Assembly (NCBI GenBank): GCA_945859605.1
Contig: OX243824.1
Location: 2,318,797 to 2,382,796 of the forward strand
DNA from: Lumbricus rubellus
Taxonomy: Eukaryota; Annelida; Clitellata; Crassiclitellata; Lumbricidae
Length of the DNA: 64,000 nucleotides
Direction: 5' to 3'
Shown: in pieces, positions 51,671-63,483 of the stretch
How positions within the stretch are numbered: the first letter of the stretch is position 1
How the letters are laid out: each line of letters starts with the position of its first letter
Position numbers and translations under genes: made by a program
The notes under the pieces: model-generated
Seen by the model: the letters and a program-made list of their open reading frames with translations, nothing else
What the model was told of the DNA's origin: nothing
Databases searched by the model: none

Positions 51671-54523
51671 ATGAAAATGGGCACGTGGAACGTGAGAAGC
51701 ATGCAGCCAGGGAAGCTGGAGGTCATAAAGGCGGAGATGGTGCGCATGGAGCTCGCGGTGCTGGGACTAAGTGAGACGAGGTGGCAAGGGCAAGGACACT
51801 TCAACTCTGGAGACTTCAGAGTAGTGATGTCTGGACCAAGCGAAGGAAGGAGGAACGGAGTGGCAATCGTGTGTGACAAGAGGAGTGCAGCTGCGATTAT
51901 GGGATACGACACGGTAAATGACAGAATCCTAAGTGTAAGATTCCGAGGAAAAGAGACTAACACTACCATCATCCAAATATACGCGCCAACGTCAATAGCA
52001 GAAGAAGAAGAACGGGAAGGATTCTACACGGCACTGCAGGAGAAGATCGACAGAGTTCCAAGAGGAGACACGATGGTGATCATGGGAGACTTTAACGCAA
52101 AGGTGGGGAGAACAAGTGGAGGGGAGGAATCGACTGGAGGATACGGACTGGGAGAGCGAAACGAGGCAGGAGAAAGACTCATCGAATTCTGCGACACAAA
52201 CGAACTGAAGATCATGAATACATACTTCAAAAAACCAAAAAGGAGACTTTATACGTGGACATCACCTGACGGCAAATATAAAAACCAGATTGATTTTGTA
52301 CTGGTCAAACAGCGATGGAGGAGCATGGTGAGAGATGTACAGACGAGACCTGGAGCGGACTGTGGATCTGACCACGAACTGTTGGTGACAATCCTGAAGA
52401 TAAAACTCAAGAGACTGAAAAGAGAGGAACGCCTGATTAGATACAACTGCAAAGGGATAATGCCAGAGTACAAAGAAGAGATCAAGAATCGTTTCGAGGC
52501 ATTAAATCTAGAAGAGGTGACTGGCGCCAACGACATGTGGGAGGAAATGAAGAAGGTGATTCACGAGGAGGCGGCTAAATACGTACCAAGGAAAGTAGCG
52601 AAAAAGACAACTCCGTGGCTTTCGGCAGAGGCAATCAAGATAGCGGAAGAGAGGAGAATCGCGAGGACTGCTGGAAACAGAGACCGGACTAAGACAATGA
52701 ACAGCGCTTTTCAGAGGCAGGCAAGGGAAGACAAAGAAAACTACCTGAACATGAGATGTAAAGAAATGGAGGAAGAAGGAAATAGAGGAAGAACCAGAGA
52801 AATGTTTGCAGAACTAAGAAAAATAACTGGTAAATTTACACCAAGGAAAGGATCACTGAAGAGCGCAAATGGAGAAATACTAGGAGATAGCGAAGAAACG
52901 AAAAGCAGATGGAAGGAATACACAGAAAAACTCTACGAGGCCGATGAGAGAGTGAGCAGGGAGGAAGAGATAGGGATGGCCACTGGGGATTATGAGAAAG
53001 AACCAAGTGTCATGAGATCAGAGGTGGAGTGGGCAATCAAACAAATTAAGGATAATAAGACACCTGGTACGGACGAGATACCCATTGAGCTGATCAAAGA
53101 GGCTGGAGACGGAATGATAGAAGAATTAACAATGCTTTGCAATCGGATATGGGAGACAGAAGAATGGCCCAAAGACTGGGAAAAATCCATATTCATACCC
53201 ATTTTCAAAAAAGGCGATGCCAGAGAATGCGAAAACTACAGAACAATAGCGTTGATATCTCATGCAAGTAAGATTCTACTTAAAATTATACATAAAAGAA
53301 TGGAGAGCACGATTGAGAGGGAACTGCCGGTGCATCAGGCAGGTTTCAGGAGACGGAGAGGAACAAGAGACCACATAGCGAACCTCAGGTGGATAATGGA
53401 AAGGCAAAGAGAATTTGGACAGCAGGTACACATATGCTTTATAGATTACAGCAAGGCCTTCGATTGCATCGATCATGCTCTGATGTGGAAGACTTTGCGC
53501 GATATGGGGATACCAATACACCTCATAAAGCTCCTCAAGAACTTATATGGGAACCAGATGGCTGTGGTCAGGACAGAACACGGTGAAACGATAAGTTTCC
53601 AAATAAAGAAAGGAGTACGACAAGGATGCATACTATCGCCATACCTGTTTAATCTATACGCTGAAATGATAGTGAGAAAAGCAGGCCTAGAGGAGACAAA
53701 TGCGGGAGTGAGGATAGCGGGTAGGACACTGAATAACCTAAGATATGCAGACGACACAACACTGCTGGCAGGGGAAAAAGAGGATTTAAAAGCTATCATC
53801 AGAAAACTATAAGCAGAAAGTGAGAAAGCAGGATTGTTTTTCAACTTAAAGAAGACCAAGATCATGACAACAGAGAAATGGACAAGCTTTGAAGTGGACG
53901 GGGAGGAGTTGGAGGTGGTGACAAGTTTCTGCTTCTTGGGAGCCATGATAGAAAGCGATGGTGGATGTGACAGAGAGATACGACGAAGGATAGCTTTGGG
54001 AAAGACGGCAGCGAAGGGGCTGGAGAAAATATGGAAGGATAAACACGTGAGCCTAATGACGAAGACAAGAATTGTAAAGGCAATGATATTCCCAGTGGTG
54101 CTGTATGGATGTGAAACGTGGACAAAAACAAAGGCCTTAGAAAGGAAAATCGATGCTTGCGAAATGTGGATATGGAGGAAGGTATTAAGAACTTCGTGGA
54201 TTGAAAAAAGAACAAATGAATCCGTATTACAAGAGATCGGACAATCAAGAGGGAATATGTCATTGGAACAGAGAGCGGCAAGGCAGAAAATGGCGTTCTT
54301 TGGACATGTGATGCGAGCAAACGGCTTGGAAAAGGAGATGATGTTGGCCTGCGGAAAGGGAAAAAGGAAGAGAGGACGCCCAAGAAGAAGGTGGATGGAA
54401 GAAATACACGAGAGAACAAAGATGAAACTGGAGGAATTGAGAGACGCGACGGAAGATCGTAACACATGGAGAAGGTTTATCACAGCGGTCGCTAAGGTTC
54501 CAAGAATCGATGGCACAAGGTGA
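51671..54523 (+). pseudogene. RTE-clade LINE ORF2 (endonuclease-reverse transcriptase), one nonsense codon
   Basis: A 951-codon frame from ATG to stop, interrupted only by TAA at 53810-53812 (codon 714). The N-terminal AP-type endonuclease shows TWNVRSM, LSETRWQG, MGDFNAKVG and the final GSDHELL. The reverse transcriptase shows IFKKGD, CFIDYSKAFDCIDH, KKGVRQGC, LSPYLFNLYAE and the catalytic RYADDTTLL. The stop falls about 20 codons after YADD, and the frame then continues in phase through VLYGCETWT and a C-terminal FFGHVMRANGLEK / RGRPRRRW region characteristic of RTE/BovB elements. Inserted at an A/T-rich site (ctgctatata / gatatatg). Recently active family: two truncated relatives lie at 47730 and 54575. 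Confidence 0.93.
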
Positions 54524-54569
54524 CAAGGTGATATATGCTGAAATTTCGTAGTTTACAGTATGCTATGTA

Positions 54570-54705
54570 GGTTGATGTGACAGAGAGACATGACGAAGAG
54601 TAACATTAGGAAAGACGGCAGCGAAGGAGCTGGAGAAAATATGGAAGGATAAACATGTGAACCTGATGACGAAGACAACGATTGTAAAGGCAGTGATATT
54701 CATGT
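54570..54705 (+). pseudogene. RTE LINE scrap downstream of the full-length copy
   Basis: 'gttgatgtgacagagagac' through 'gtaaaggcagtgatattca', homologous to the start of the fragment at 47730. It belongs to the older truncated copy of the duplicated locus, in front of which the full-length LINE landed. Confidence 0.75.
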
Positions 54706-54815
54706 AAAGCCGACTTGCGAGAGGGAGAGGGGAGGGCAGGGAGGGGGAAGGGGGAGTGGGAGGGGAGGACGGTCTTTTGTGCCACAGCAACGCGTGGCCG
54801 GGTTCAGCTAGTTAT
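54706..54815 (+). repeat. G-rich element ending 'cgggttcagctagt'
   Basis: AGGGGG-rich core followed by 'cacagcaacgcgtggccggg' and 'ttcagctagt'. The same arrangement ends the G-rich tract at 57139-57181. The CTAGT-type end could be a Helitron 3' end, but no clear hairpin was found. Confidence 0.45.
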
Positions 54816-55091
54816 TAATAAAATTAATTTCCAGGCTCGTATTGACTATTGAGATTGCCTATTTTTGTATCAGGAAGACCATTGGCAGAATCACTATGCA
54901 TTGCACGTGCGTATGTTGAAAATAATATTAAGACAGTTTAATGGAAAGAAAGGTATTTAAAGTTCATGCAAATTCAATCAAGCCACATTAATAATTGATA
55001 GTTGGTGCGTTTGATTCGCACGCTGAAATCAGATGTTCATAATGTTAATGGATTTCTTTGTTGCAGGTCATAAAGGTCGTTTCAATGACAA
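54816..55091. other. 3' flank of the ankyrin gene
   Basis: AT-rich, presumed 3' UTR and downstream of the minus-strand gene; no clear polyadenylation site chosen. Confidence 0.4.
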
Positions 55092-56995
55092 CTAAGTCTC
55101 CCATGACATCTTCTCTTGTTCTGAAACAGAAAGAGAATTAATTATTATTTAGACTGTCTATGCAAATATTTATAGTCTTAATTTGTCTATCATATGCCAT
55201 GCATCGGACAGGTGACACTCAAAAGAAAAGTGAGATTAAATAGTTATAGCAGTAAAAAATGCATGCTTTTGTTAAGAGAATAATTATATGTCATGTTTAA
55301 GTTGTCTACTCCTGAATTTATCGTTTATATAACAAACTCAGCGGTTTGGCGCGTTTTATTATTTATAACTCAGTTACCACTATAATAGAAGGTGTCCAAT
55401 GATATGATTATCTAGATTAACTGCACAATTATAGTCTTCATTGTCTATCATAATTATGTCATGCATTAAACAGGTGACACTCTAAAGGCAAGTGAGATTA
55501 AATAGTGATGATAGTAAAACAAATGTATGCTTTAGTTAGGATAATAATTATTTATCACGTTTGAATTGTCAACTCCTAAATTTCCGTTGATATCACATAG
55601 ACTTAATGGAGGTTCTGTGAACTTCTGTCGAACGCAGCTTTAGGCTTGCTTGATTTGTATTTATAAATTCTGTATTAACGTAATAAAAGGTGTCTAATTG
55701 TAAGATTACATTTCATGTTGCAGCAATGGGTGAATTGATATCTCGCTTCAAATTTTAAAACGTCGACATCTTACATTGACATTTTTATACGTTAGATAAT
55801 CAACGTTGATTGGAAAACAATAATATTAATGTTTGTTTACCGCAATGTTTGAGAAAATTGATGACGCCACGTTGCCCTTGGCGATCGGCTTGCGCTATGG
55901 CAACGTCGATTGCTAAGCGACCTTTCTTCGTTGCGATTCGATGATTGGCTCCGTTGGAGATCAACCATTTCAGAGTTTCTGTTTAGGAGAGAGAAAAAAT
56001 TTAGCAGCATAATGTACGTTTAGATAACCACAAGATTTGCAATTGTTTCAGAGATTCGCATACCAACTTCCTCCATTCGTTTTTTCTTAGTCTTATTGAC
56101 TCTATTGTGACCTTCCATTGCAAGTGTATTGAAGTTAATAATTTCGTTTATTCAACAATCCGGTTGAGAGAAGGCAACCGGTTACAGCGTAAAATTATGC
56201 AATTTAGACAATTCACAAGAACGCAGATCACAGAATACACAAAATTTAATCTTATCTAAACTAACTGAACGCACAGCCTGCAATAATCGGCGCTAATAGC
56301 AACCTACAAGGCATAGAAGTCCAACGGAGGCTCTAAATTCGTTTTTCATACCATGAGAATCCTATAGATCGTGTCACATGAACTACACTGTACTTTATCT
56401 AGCCTATATATATATAAATGAAACTTTCCAATAGTTTGTGTAAAGTGTTCTCGAAACGTACCGCACAGATTGTTTTGAAAATTTCACAAAACCTTCCATT
56501 CCTATAATAAGAGAGTGTCCTTTTTTCTTTTTATCCGATAAAACGCAATATTTTCCACAAAAAGTGAAGTTTGCATTCCGCTCGATCGCCATTTGCAAAT
56601 TCAAAACCGCACGTTGCTTGCCAGATTTCAGAAACGCCTTGACAGTGACTAAACATGAATGAGGTCGCGTGCCGTGACGTCATAAGCGATTCGCAGAGTA
56701 ATTTTGCGGCCTATCAACATTCTTGGTTGAGGGAGGGGGAGTGGGAGGGGAGGGGGAGGGGGAGGGGGAGGGGGAGGGGAGGGGAGGGGAAGGGGGAGGG
56801 GGAGGGGGAGGGGGAGGGGGAGGGGAGGGGGAGGGGGAGGGGGAGGAGGAGGGGGAGGGGAGGGGAGGGGGAGGGGGAGGGGGAGGGGGAGGGGGAGGGG
56901 GAGGGGGAGGGGGAGGGGGAGGGGGAGGGGGAGGGGGAGGGGGAGGGGGAGGGGGAGGGGGAGGGGGAGGGGGAGGGGGAGGGGGAGGGGGAGGG

Positions 56996-57034
<39 letters not shown>

Positions 57035-60000
57035 GGGGGGAGGGGGAGGGGGAGGGGGGAGGGGGAGGGGGAGGGGGAGGGGGAGGGGGAGGGGGAGGGG
57101 GAGGGGGAGGGGGAGGGGAGGGGGAGGGGAGGGGGAGGGGGAGTCTTTTCTGCCATAGCAACGCGTGACCGGGTACAGCTAGTGTTATATAAAATTGAAA
57201 ATTAATGTGATTGTGAAGTTCCACTTAGACACCTTTTTATGATGTATTTAGAGTTCTATAAGTATCGTGTTTTCAGTCCTCTGCATTGCGTACCATCGTA
57301 CCGTATACTGCCGTCAAAGCCATAGTAATAAGCCCACGTCAAAAATAATAATAGTTTTTATTTATTTATTCAGCAGTTTAACGACATTTCATAGCAACAA
57401 AGGCTGTTGACGATAGTCAGTCTCGGGTTATATGATTTTTTAATTTTATTTATTCATTCATTTCTACAGTGCCCCTTCAAGCTAGCTACTCAGAAGAGCT
57501 ACCGATTACAGCGCGGATACTGCGTCGGAGGTTCACGCCGAAGCGCTGAGCAATTGCGAGTGGAGGACTTGCTCAGGTCTCTACGCGGCGGCTTGAGTTG
57601 GATTCGAACCTGCAAACCATCAGGACTCATAAGGACTCCTGAAGCATAAAATTTTAATGGCTGAATGCATTCTTTCTATTGCAACCATATTCAATAACAT
57701 TTGGCTTAGGCCTATCGAATTTCTGCATTATTTTAGTTTATTGAACAGTTTTGCATGACAGACAGAATTGAAACACTGTTCAAATCAGTACGACATTTAC
57801 TGCTGCAAGGCAACGAACATACCCAATCTTTTGTCATTCTTATCATTGTTCTTTCTTCTCTGATTCTTCCCAGCACTTCTGCATGCGTGTTTTGCTTTTC
57901 CCAGCTGATCTTCTCAATTATCTTTAGGTTCACATTTAAAATGCCTCCAGTAGGTTTTTTCCTTACATTTATTGACGCTATAATTAATCGTTGTGACCTC
58001 CGTTGCAAGGTCTATTCAAGTGCAGTTTTGTAAATTTCTTGTGTGTGACATTAATAGCTTTATTTAGTAATAATTATTGTTTTATCTGCATCAAAATTCG
58101 TTTGTCATGCCATGAGAATTGTGGACCGTGTCAGATGAACTACTTTATGTTATTTAATTACAACAAAAGGAAAAAAACATGTATTAGCTGCTGAAAAAGT
58201 TTACGCAGACTTAACGGTTTACGTTGTAAAAAAACCCAACATTTTCACACATTTAAATTTATTTTAAGCACTTCCGGTCATCAAATGTCAAATTAATTAG
58301 TATCAAAAAATAGCCCTAAATGCCCTCTATAGAATGGCATAATTTACTTCTCTTGAACAATAAATTATGAATAATTTTTATAGGAAAAACATGAACATTT
58401 TATGAAAATAAAACATCTTTTTATATATTTCAATTTATTTTGAGCACTTCCGGTTGTCAAAAAACAACTCCGTGACCACCACAATGTAGCCCCACATTCT
58501 CTCTACAGAATGGTGTAATTTGTGTCTCTTCTTGTCAAAGGACGGATAAGATACAACCGATAGTCTAAGGGGGGGTGGTATCCACCCCCTCTGGTGCCTC
58601 GGGTATATCGGGTATAACTTTTGAATGGTATGGTATATCAACACACTTGTTAGCTCAAAATGTGTGCAAATGAATCCTCTACAGTTACCTAAAACGTCAA
58701 AATTTTATTCCAAACGAAAAAAGTTTGATTTGGAAAAAACCTAGGGGGGTGAATACCACCCCCCCTCTGGTAGCCCGAGGGTTAACATTGAAAATCAATG
58801 TGATTTTAAAGTTCCATTTAGACACCTTTTTATAACGTCTTTTGTAGGCAATAAGTTTCTTCTTTTCCGCGCTATGGGTAGATCAGTACGACATTACGCA
58901 GACAAAATCTGTGTCATGAGTCGACGTAAAATAATAATTTAGCCATCCATGATTATGTATAAATTAAGTCAAAATGACAAACTGACATTTAAAAACACAA
59001 TTATTTGATGCAATTTATTGAAGCATTAGCCTAAAAAATAATAACCCTGAATTGTGACATCATAAACGATTGCGCTAAAGTTCTACAGAGTCTTCTCTCT
59101 ACTGAACTTGATCGCAAGACTCGATGTCAATCATGCCTTTGAGTCTCGTTATTTTTTAGAGAGCGTTAAAATCTTTGGATCGTTATCCTATACTACGCGT
59201 CCATTGTCTATAATTGAATTTTAGAGCTTGCGAAACTTTGATTAGACACCTTTTACTTTGTTTTTATTCGATGACATAAATATTTTAAAGTGCATTTCAT
59301 TGGTTCCTGCAGAGATTCATTGGACCATTCATTTCTCCACTACACCACCGCGCCACACGATATGACTTCTAAAAGGCAAGATAATCCAACTGACATTCTT
59401 AAAACAAAATTATTTCATGCAATTAGGCAGCATTTGTAAAATGAACGTTATAAGAGTCTTAGAGCAATCATGTTGTAGCCCTTCTTTTATCTTCACATAC
59501 AGTCTGCAGTGCACATAACTCTTGGAACACTGTGCTCACTGCATACGTTTCGGTCACATGCTGCACAAACTTGCCTGACTTAGGCCTACTATTACTGCTA
59601 CTACTGCTACTCACCGATGACTATTGTAGGCTATTAGTGCGCAACATTAATTAATTAATTAATTAATTAATTAATTAATTAATTATACACCGTCGATTGC
59701 AGTCTCACTAATTGGTTCACTAGGATGGTCCAGGTAGCTATGGGTGAGAGCGTTGGTCGCATCTCAAACTATTATTCTGTGTAAGACATCAGGTGTACAT
59801 CATTTCGCTGTCCTATGGCGGATATTCCAGGCATTTAAATCTCTGGATTTGCACGAACCGTACACGGGGAACCAAAAATTTGGCTAGCTGCCGTTCAGAA
59901 AGGTTGTAAAGGATATCGCCCGTGTAAAAAAATGAGCAAGGTTGAAGCCATAATTATGATCTTACGGCAGTGTTTAATCTAGTCCCCACCCGCTGGGGGG

Positions 60001-62307
60001 GGGGAATTCAGGTTTCTGGGGGGGGGACAATCGAGCGTCCGAAGGACGCTCGTGAGGCGCGTAGCGCTGAGACCCGCAGGGGTAGGGGTATGGGGAGGGG
60101 GATGTGCCCCTCCCCATCAGAAACTTTTTGAATTTCCACATTACAATGGTAGCATTTTAAGGTACCATCTTAACAAAATACCTGTACTTTTTCAGAGCCC
60201 CATCAGAAACTTTTTGAATTTCCACATTGCAATGGTAGCATTTTAAGGTACCATCTTAACAAAATACCTGTACTTTTTCAGAGCCCCATCAGAAACTTTT
60301 TGAATTTCCACATTGCAATGGTAGCATTTTAAGGTACCATCTTAACAAAATACCTGTACTTTTTCAGAGCCCCATCAGAAACTTTTTGAATTTCCACATT
60401 ACAATGGTAGCATTTTAAGGTACCATCTTAACAAAATACCTGTACTTTTTCAGAGCCCCATCAGAAACTTTTTGAATTTCTACATTGCAATGGTAGCATT
60501 TTAAGGTACCATCTTAACAAAATACCTGTACTTTTCAGAGCCCCATCAGAAACTTTTTGAATTTCCACATTGCAATGGTAGCACTTTAAGGTACCATCTT
60601 AACAAAATACCTGTACTTTTTCAGAGCCCCATCAGAAACTTTTTGAATTTCTACATTGCAATGGTAGCATTTTAAGGTACCATCTTAACAAAATACCTGT
60701 ACTTTTTCAGAGCCCCATCAGAAACTTTTTGAATTTCTACATTGCAATGGTAGCATTTTAAGGTACCATCTTAACAAAATACCTGTACTTTTTCAGAGCC
60801 CCATTAGAAACTTTTTGAATTTCCACATTGCAATGGTAGCATTTTAAGGTACCATCTTAACAAAATACCTGCACTTTTTCAGAGCCCCATTAGAAACTTT
60901 TTGAATTTCCACATTGCAATGGCAGCATTTTAAGGTGTCATCTTAAGAAACTGCCTGTACACTTTTCAGTGCTTATAAGAGTGGACTTCAATAAATATAA
61001 GCAAGACTTAACAAATATTTTGGGGGTTATTTCCACACTGTAATGGTAGGCCTCTTCTTTTAAGGTGCCATTTTAGCAAAATAACTCCATTAGACTATTC
61101 AGTACTGATAAAAAAGTGTTTTAGGATCTAATATAATATATGATTATAATTACAATAAAAATATCTTTATGTATCGAGTTCAGCAGCTCAGTTCTCCTGT
61201 TGCTGAGTTATTCTAATGAATAAAATTTAATGCAGACATGAATATAATAGTAGCCTATATAAGCTGACCTTTCAGCACTATATCAGTTTAACCCTGTTTC
61301 CCAAGATGGTCCTGAATTGCTGACCATGACATACTTTCTGAAATCATATTTAATGGTACACAAACCAACAAAGAACTAATGAACTACCGGTGCCAAATTC
61401 AAGAAACCATGTGTAGTAATGATGTTGTATTTAGGTTTTACTGTATTATATGTGTTCAAATAATAGGACCAAACATTTTGAAATTTTAGGCCTACAGTTT
61501 AAAATTTGAAGGATACCACTGGTGAGAAGCCATTCAGTTGTACAAAAGTAGTATTTGTACAAATATTAGCAGTAAGGTATTCTCATTTTTGCAGGATTGT
61601 GTCATATATTATAATAGTAAATAATAACATTATAACCATTGACCATATAATAATAAATAATATTACAGTATATTATAACAATTCACGTAATACGATGATG
61701 TAAACAGCAACTAAAACTATAAGCATTTTGTCAAATTTTTTGGAGGGGATGTCATATCTGTTTTTAGTCGTCCAAAAATAGTGTTTATACAAATATATAC
61801 AGCAAGTTATACTAATTGCAACATGATAGTATCATATATAATAATAGTAAATAATAAATAATAATCATAATTATATTAGTAAATAACATCACGGTATATT
61901 ATAACACTTCATATAAAACAACGATGAAAATAGTAACTAAAAACCAATATCATTTTGTCAAATTTTTCTGGGGGGGAATTGTCAATCCTGGGGGGGGAAC
62001 TTTCCCCCCCCAGAGACGTCTAGATTAAACACTGATCTTACGGTATGGTTGAATAAAAAAATCCAGTAGACTAAGTAGAGTATCAATATCTTTACCGATG
62101 TGTCCGTTTCTTGCTGCGTGATGTAAAGCTGTCTGACCGTTTACATCTACCTCGTTTATATCAAAACCGAATTCCATCAGTAACTGAAATGTTAATAATT
62201 ATCACAGATAGGAATTAATAGAAGAAAAGCTATAATAGGTTCCATTTCTCTATCAATCTGTCTGCCTCTCATTGTCTGTCGGTCCGTCCATCTATCTGTC
62301 TTTCTGT

Positions 62308-62391
<84 letters not shown>

Positions 62392-63483
62392 CCCATATGT
62401 CTGTCTGTCTGTCTGTCTGTCAGTCCGTCCGTCTGTCTGGTCTGTGTGTCAATTTTCTCTATCTTTCATTCTATGCCTGTTCATGATTGTCTCGTATTTT
62501 CCTTTTCTCTGGCTCTCTTACTCTGTGTGTAAGTTCCTCTCTGTCTGCTTGTGTGTGTCTCTCTGTATATCTTCTTGTCCCTTTATTATTTGCCTTTGTC
62601 CATTCGGTGAATAGAATTTACAAAATCCACGGACACTAACAGAGCAACAGAAAAAGACACACTGACACTTACAGACAAGCAGACAGGCGAACAGACAAAC
62701 GTTTAGAATCTGGTTTAGAATGTTTTCTACCTTCATGCATGAAGTATTTCCGTTGGCAGCGGCGATATGGAAAGCTGTTCGACCTGAGATGTCTTTGTCA
62801 TCTACTCTCTATTGTCACAATCCAAAGACAATGTACAAAAGAGACAGGAATAAATAACCACGATAACATTCATTCATTTAGAGCATTTATATAGCGCCCC
62901 TTCAAGAAACTACTCAGAGGTGCTCCCAGCCCAACCACGAACAACGAAAAAAGACTTGAGGGACTTGTAGAACGCAGCCGGATGGACCACAAGTAGTGAG
63001 CGAAGCGTAACCGGGAGGTCGTTCCAGTCAGTATGATACTGTGGTAAGCCTTATACATGCATAATAGGCTTATACTTCAATACGCTACGTTATGCTAAGT
63101 TGCTACAAATTCTTCTCCTGGTTTTCTATAACTACATGCAGGTTCAGTTGGCTGACGTTTCCATTGCTCTAGGTGGTATGGCTCTTCCTTGAGTTTCTTA
63201 TATAATAATACATTCTTTGGAATGCCCCTTTCTTCCTCTGTTCGCTCTACACTTCTTTCTGGTAGTCTCTCCTCTGCTTCGTCTCTTCTCAAGACCTGTT
63301 TCTTCTCGCAAAGCCTTGCGCACTGGGAGCGCCTCTGAACGGTTCACCCTACTAGAGGCGCTTTAGAAATGCTTAAAAAACAATACAATATGGAATGATA
63401 TCTTTTAAACCGCTTCTTACTTTCTCACGTGATGCCAGTCCAATGTTCGGATAATGGAGGAGGGTGGTAAAGATCTTCGTCAT
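55092..63483 (-). CDS. Five-exon ankyrin-repeat protein (149 residues)
   Basis: Host gene assembled here from minus-strand exons 63421-63483, 62731-62808, 62042-62183, 55841-55978 and 55092-55120. Exon lengths 63+78+142+138+29 sum to 450 nt, and phases agree at all four junctions (0, 0, 1, 1). Splice borders are canonical: donors gtaaga, gtagaa, gtaaga, gtaaac and acceptors ending AG. Exon 2 gives [19 protein letters not shown] and exon 3 gives [19 protein letters not shown], two typical ankyrin repeats (G-TALH-AA). Exons 1 and 4 give flanking divergent repeats ([28 protein letters not shown]). It ends [13 protein letters not shown]. The start ATG is the first in exon 1, but an upstream exon cannot be excluded. 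Ankyrin repeats mediate protein binding; partner unknown. Confidence 0.75.
55125..55840. other. Intron 4 of the ankyrin gene with internal duplication
   Basis: Two similar blocks (55190-55330 and 55440-55580; for example 'acaggtgacactc[at]aaa') and TTAGACACC-type motifs at about 55390 and 55688 (complement). Related to 20832-21120. Confidence 0.6.
55985..56720. other. Intron 3 of the ankyrin gene, repeat-bearing
   Basis: The blocks at about 56060-56125 and 56330-56400 are similar to 57940-58035 and 58085-58150, so a repeat of about 200-300 bp occurs twice, with the first copy interrupted. No exon seen. Confidence 0.45.
56728..57143. repeat. (GGGGGA)n G-rich satellite with a 35-G run
   Basis: GGGGGA hexamers with GGGGA variants over about 415 bp, including an uninterrupted run of about 35 G at 56999-57033. 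Frames of Gly/Glu or Pro up to 191 residues are artefacts. Ends in 'gccatagcaacgcgtgaccg', shared with 54780-54812. Strong G-quadruplex potential. Confidence 0.95.
57182..57460. other. No gene seen
   Basis: Contains a TTAGACACCTTTTTATG motif (57222-57239) and AT-rich sequence. Confidence 0.45.
57465..57630 (-). repeat. tRNA-derived SINE, fuller copy
   Basis: Minus-strand order: 'caggttcgaatccaactcaa' (B box), 'gccgccgcgtagagacc', body with 'gcgcttcggcgtgaacc' and 'cagtatccgcgctgtaat', then the tail 'gagtagctagcttgaagggg' + 'cactgtag'. Links the tRNA head to the dispersed GCGCC tail motif. Confidence 0.75.
57631..58790. other. No gene; TTAA-type end
   Basis: Two similar blocks 'agcacttccggt[ct][ag]tca' at about 58270 and 58443. 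A right end 'gtagcccgagggttaac' at about 58770-58787 with G/C runs suggests another TTAA element; left border not found. A 91-residue frame near 57733-58008 shows no motif. Confidence 0.4.
58791..59958. other. No gene seen
   Basis: TTAGACACCTTTTTAT (58818-58834) and TTAGACACCTTTTA (59241-59256) motifs, a SINE-head scrap 'tacaccaccgcgcc' (59338-59353) and an (ATTA)n run at 59645-59685. Confidence 0.5.
59968..62034. mobile_element. 2-kb terminal inverted repeat element with 86-bp minisatellite
   Basis: 9-bp target duplication 'atcttacgg' (59959-59967 and 62035-62043) and 15-bp perfect inverted ends 'cagtgtttaatctag'. Subterminal G/C-runs are also inverted. It holds the tandem repeat at 60131-60975 and AT-rich filler, with no transposase. 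Inserted in intron 3 of the ankyrin gene, seven bases after the exon 3 donor junction. Confidence 0.9.
60131..60975. repeat. 86-bp minisatellite, about 10 units
   Basis: Unit begins 'aatttccacattgcaatgg' and includes 'ttaaggtaccatcttaac' and 'cagagccccatcagaaac'. Starts at 60131, 60217, 60303, 60389, 60475, then 60560 and onward (one unit is 85 bp). The last unit is diverged. Confidence 0.95.
62270..62460. repeat. (CTGT)n microsatellite
   Basis: CTGT run of about 17 perfect units followed by CTAT and CTGT/CCGT variants, within intron 2 of the ankyrin gene. Confidence 0.95.
62870..63050. repeat. TATAGCGCC-family interspersed repeat
   Basis: 'tttatatagcgccccttcaag', 'ctcagaggtgctcccagcc', 'aaaagacttgagggacttg', 'gaggtcgttccagtca'. 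Best-preserved copy of the 150-200-bp family, in intron 1 of the ankyrin gene. Confidence 0.7.
63320..63375 (+). repeat. LINE/SINE-type tail
   Basis: 'ctgggagcgcctctgaacgg' ... 'ctagaggcgctttag', an imperfect palindrome also present at 5930-5985 and 6580-6625. Confidence 0.6.

Noticed and set aside
53473..54516. 347-residue and other minus-strand frames opposite the LINE
   Set aside because: Antisense shadows of the RTE ORF.
56649..57224. Gly/Glu- and Pro-rich frames of up to 191 residues
   Set aside because: Translations of the GGGGGA satellite; no real protein start or domain.
57733..58033. About 91-residue frames on both strands
   Set aside because: Partly repeated at 56050-56400; no domain, likely chance frames in a repeat.
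60131..60975. CRISPR-like array
   Set aside because: Units are contiguous 86-bp tandem repeats without unique spacers, in a eukaryotic transposon.
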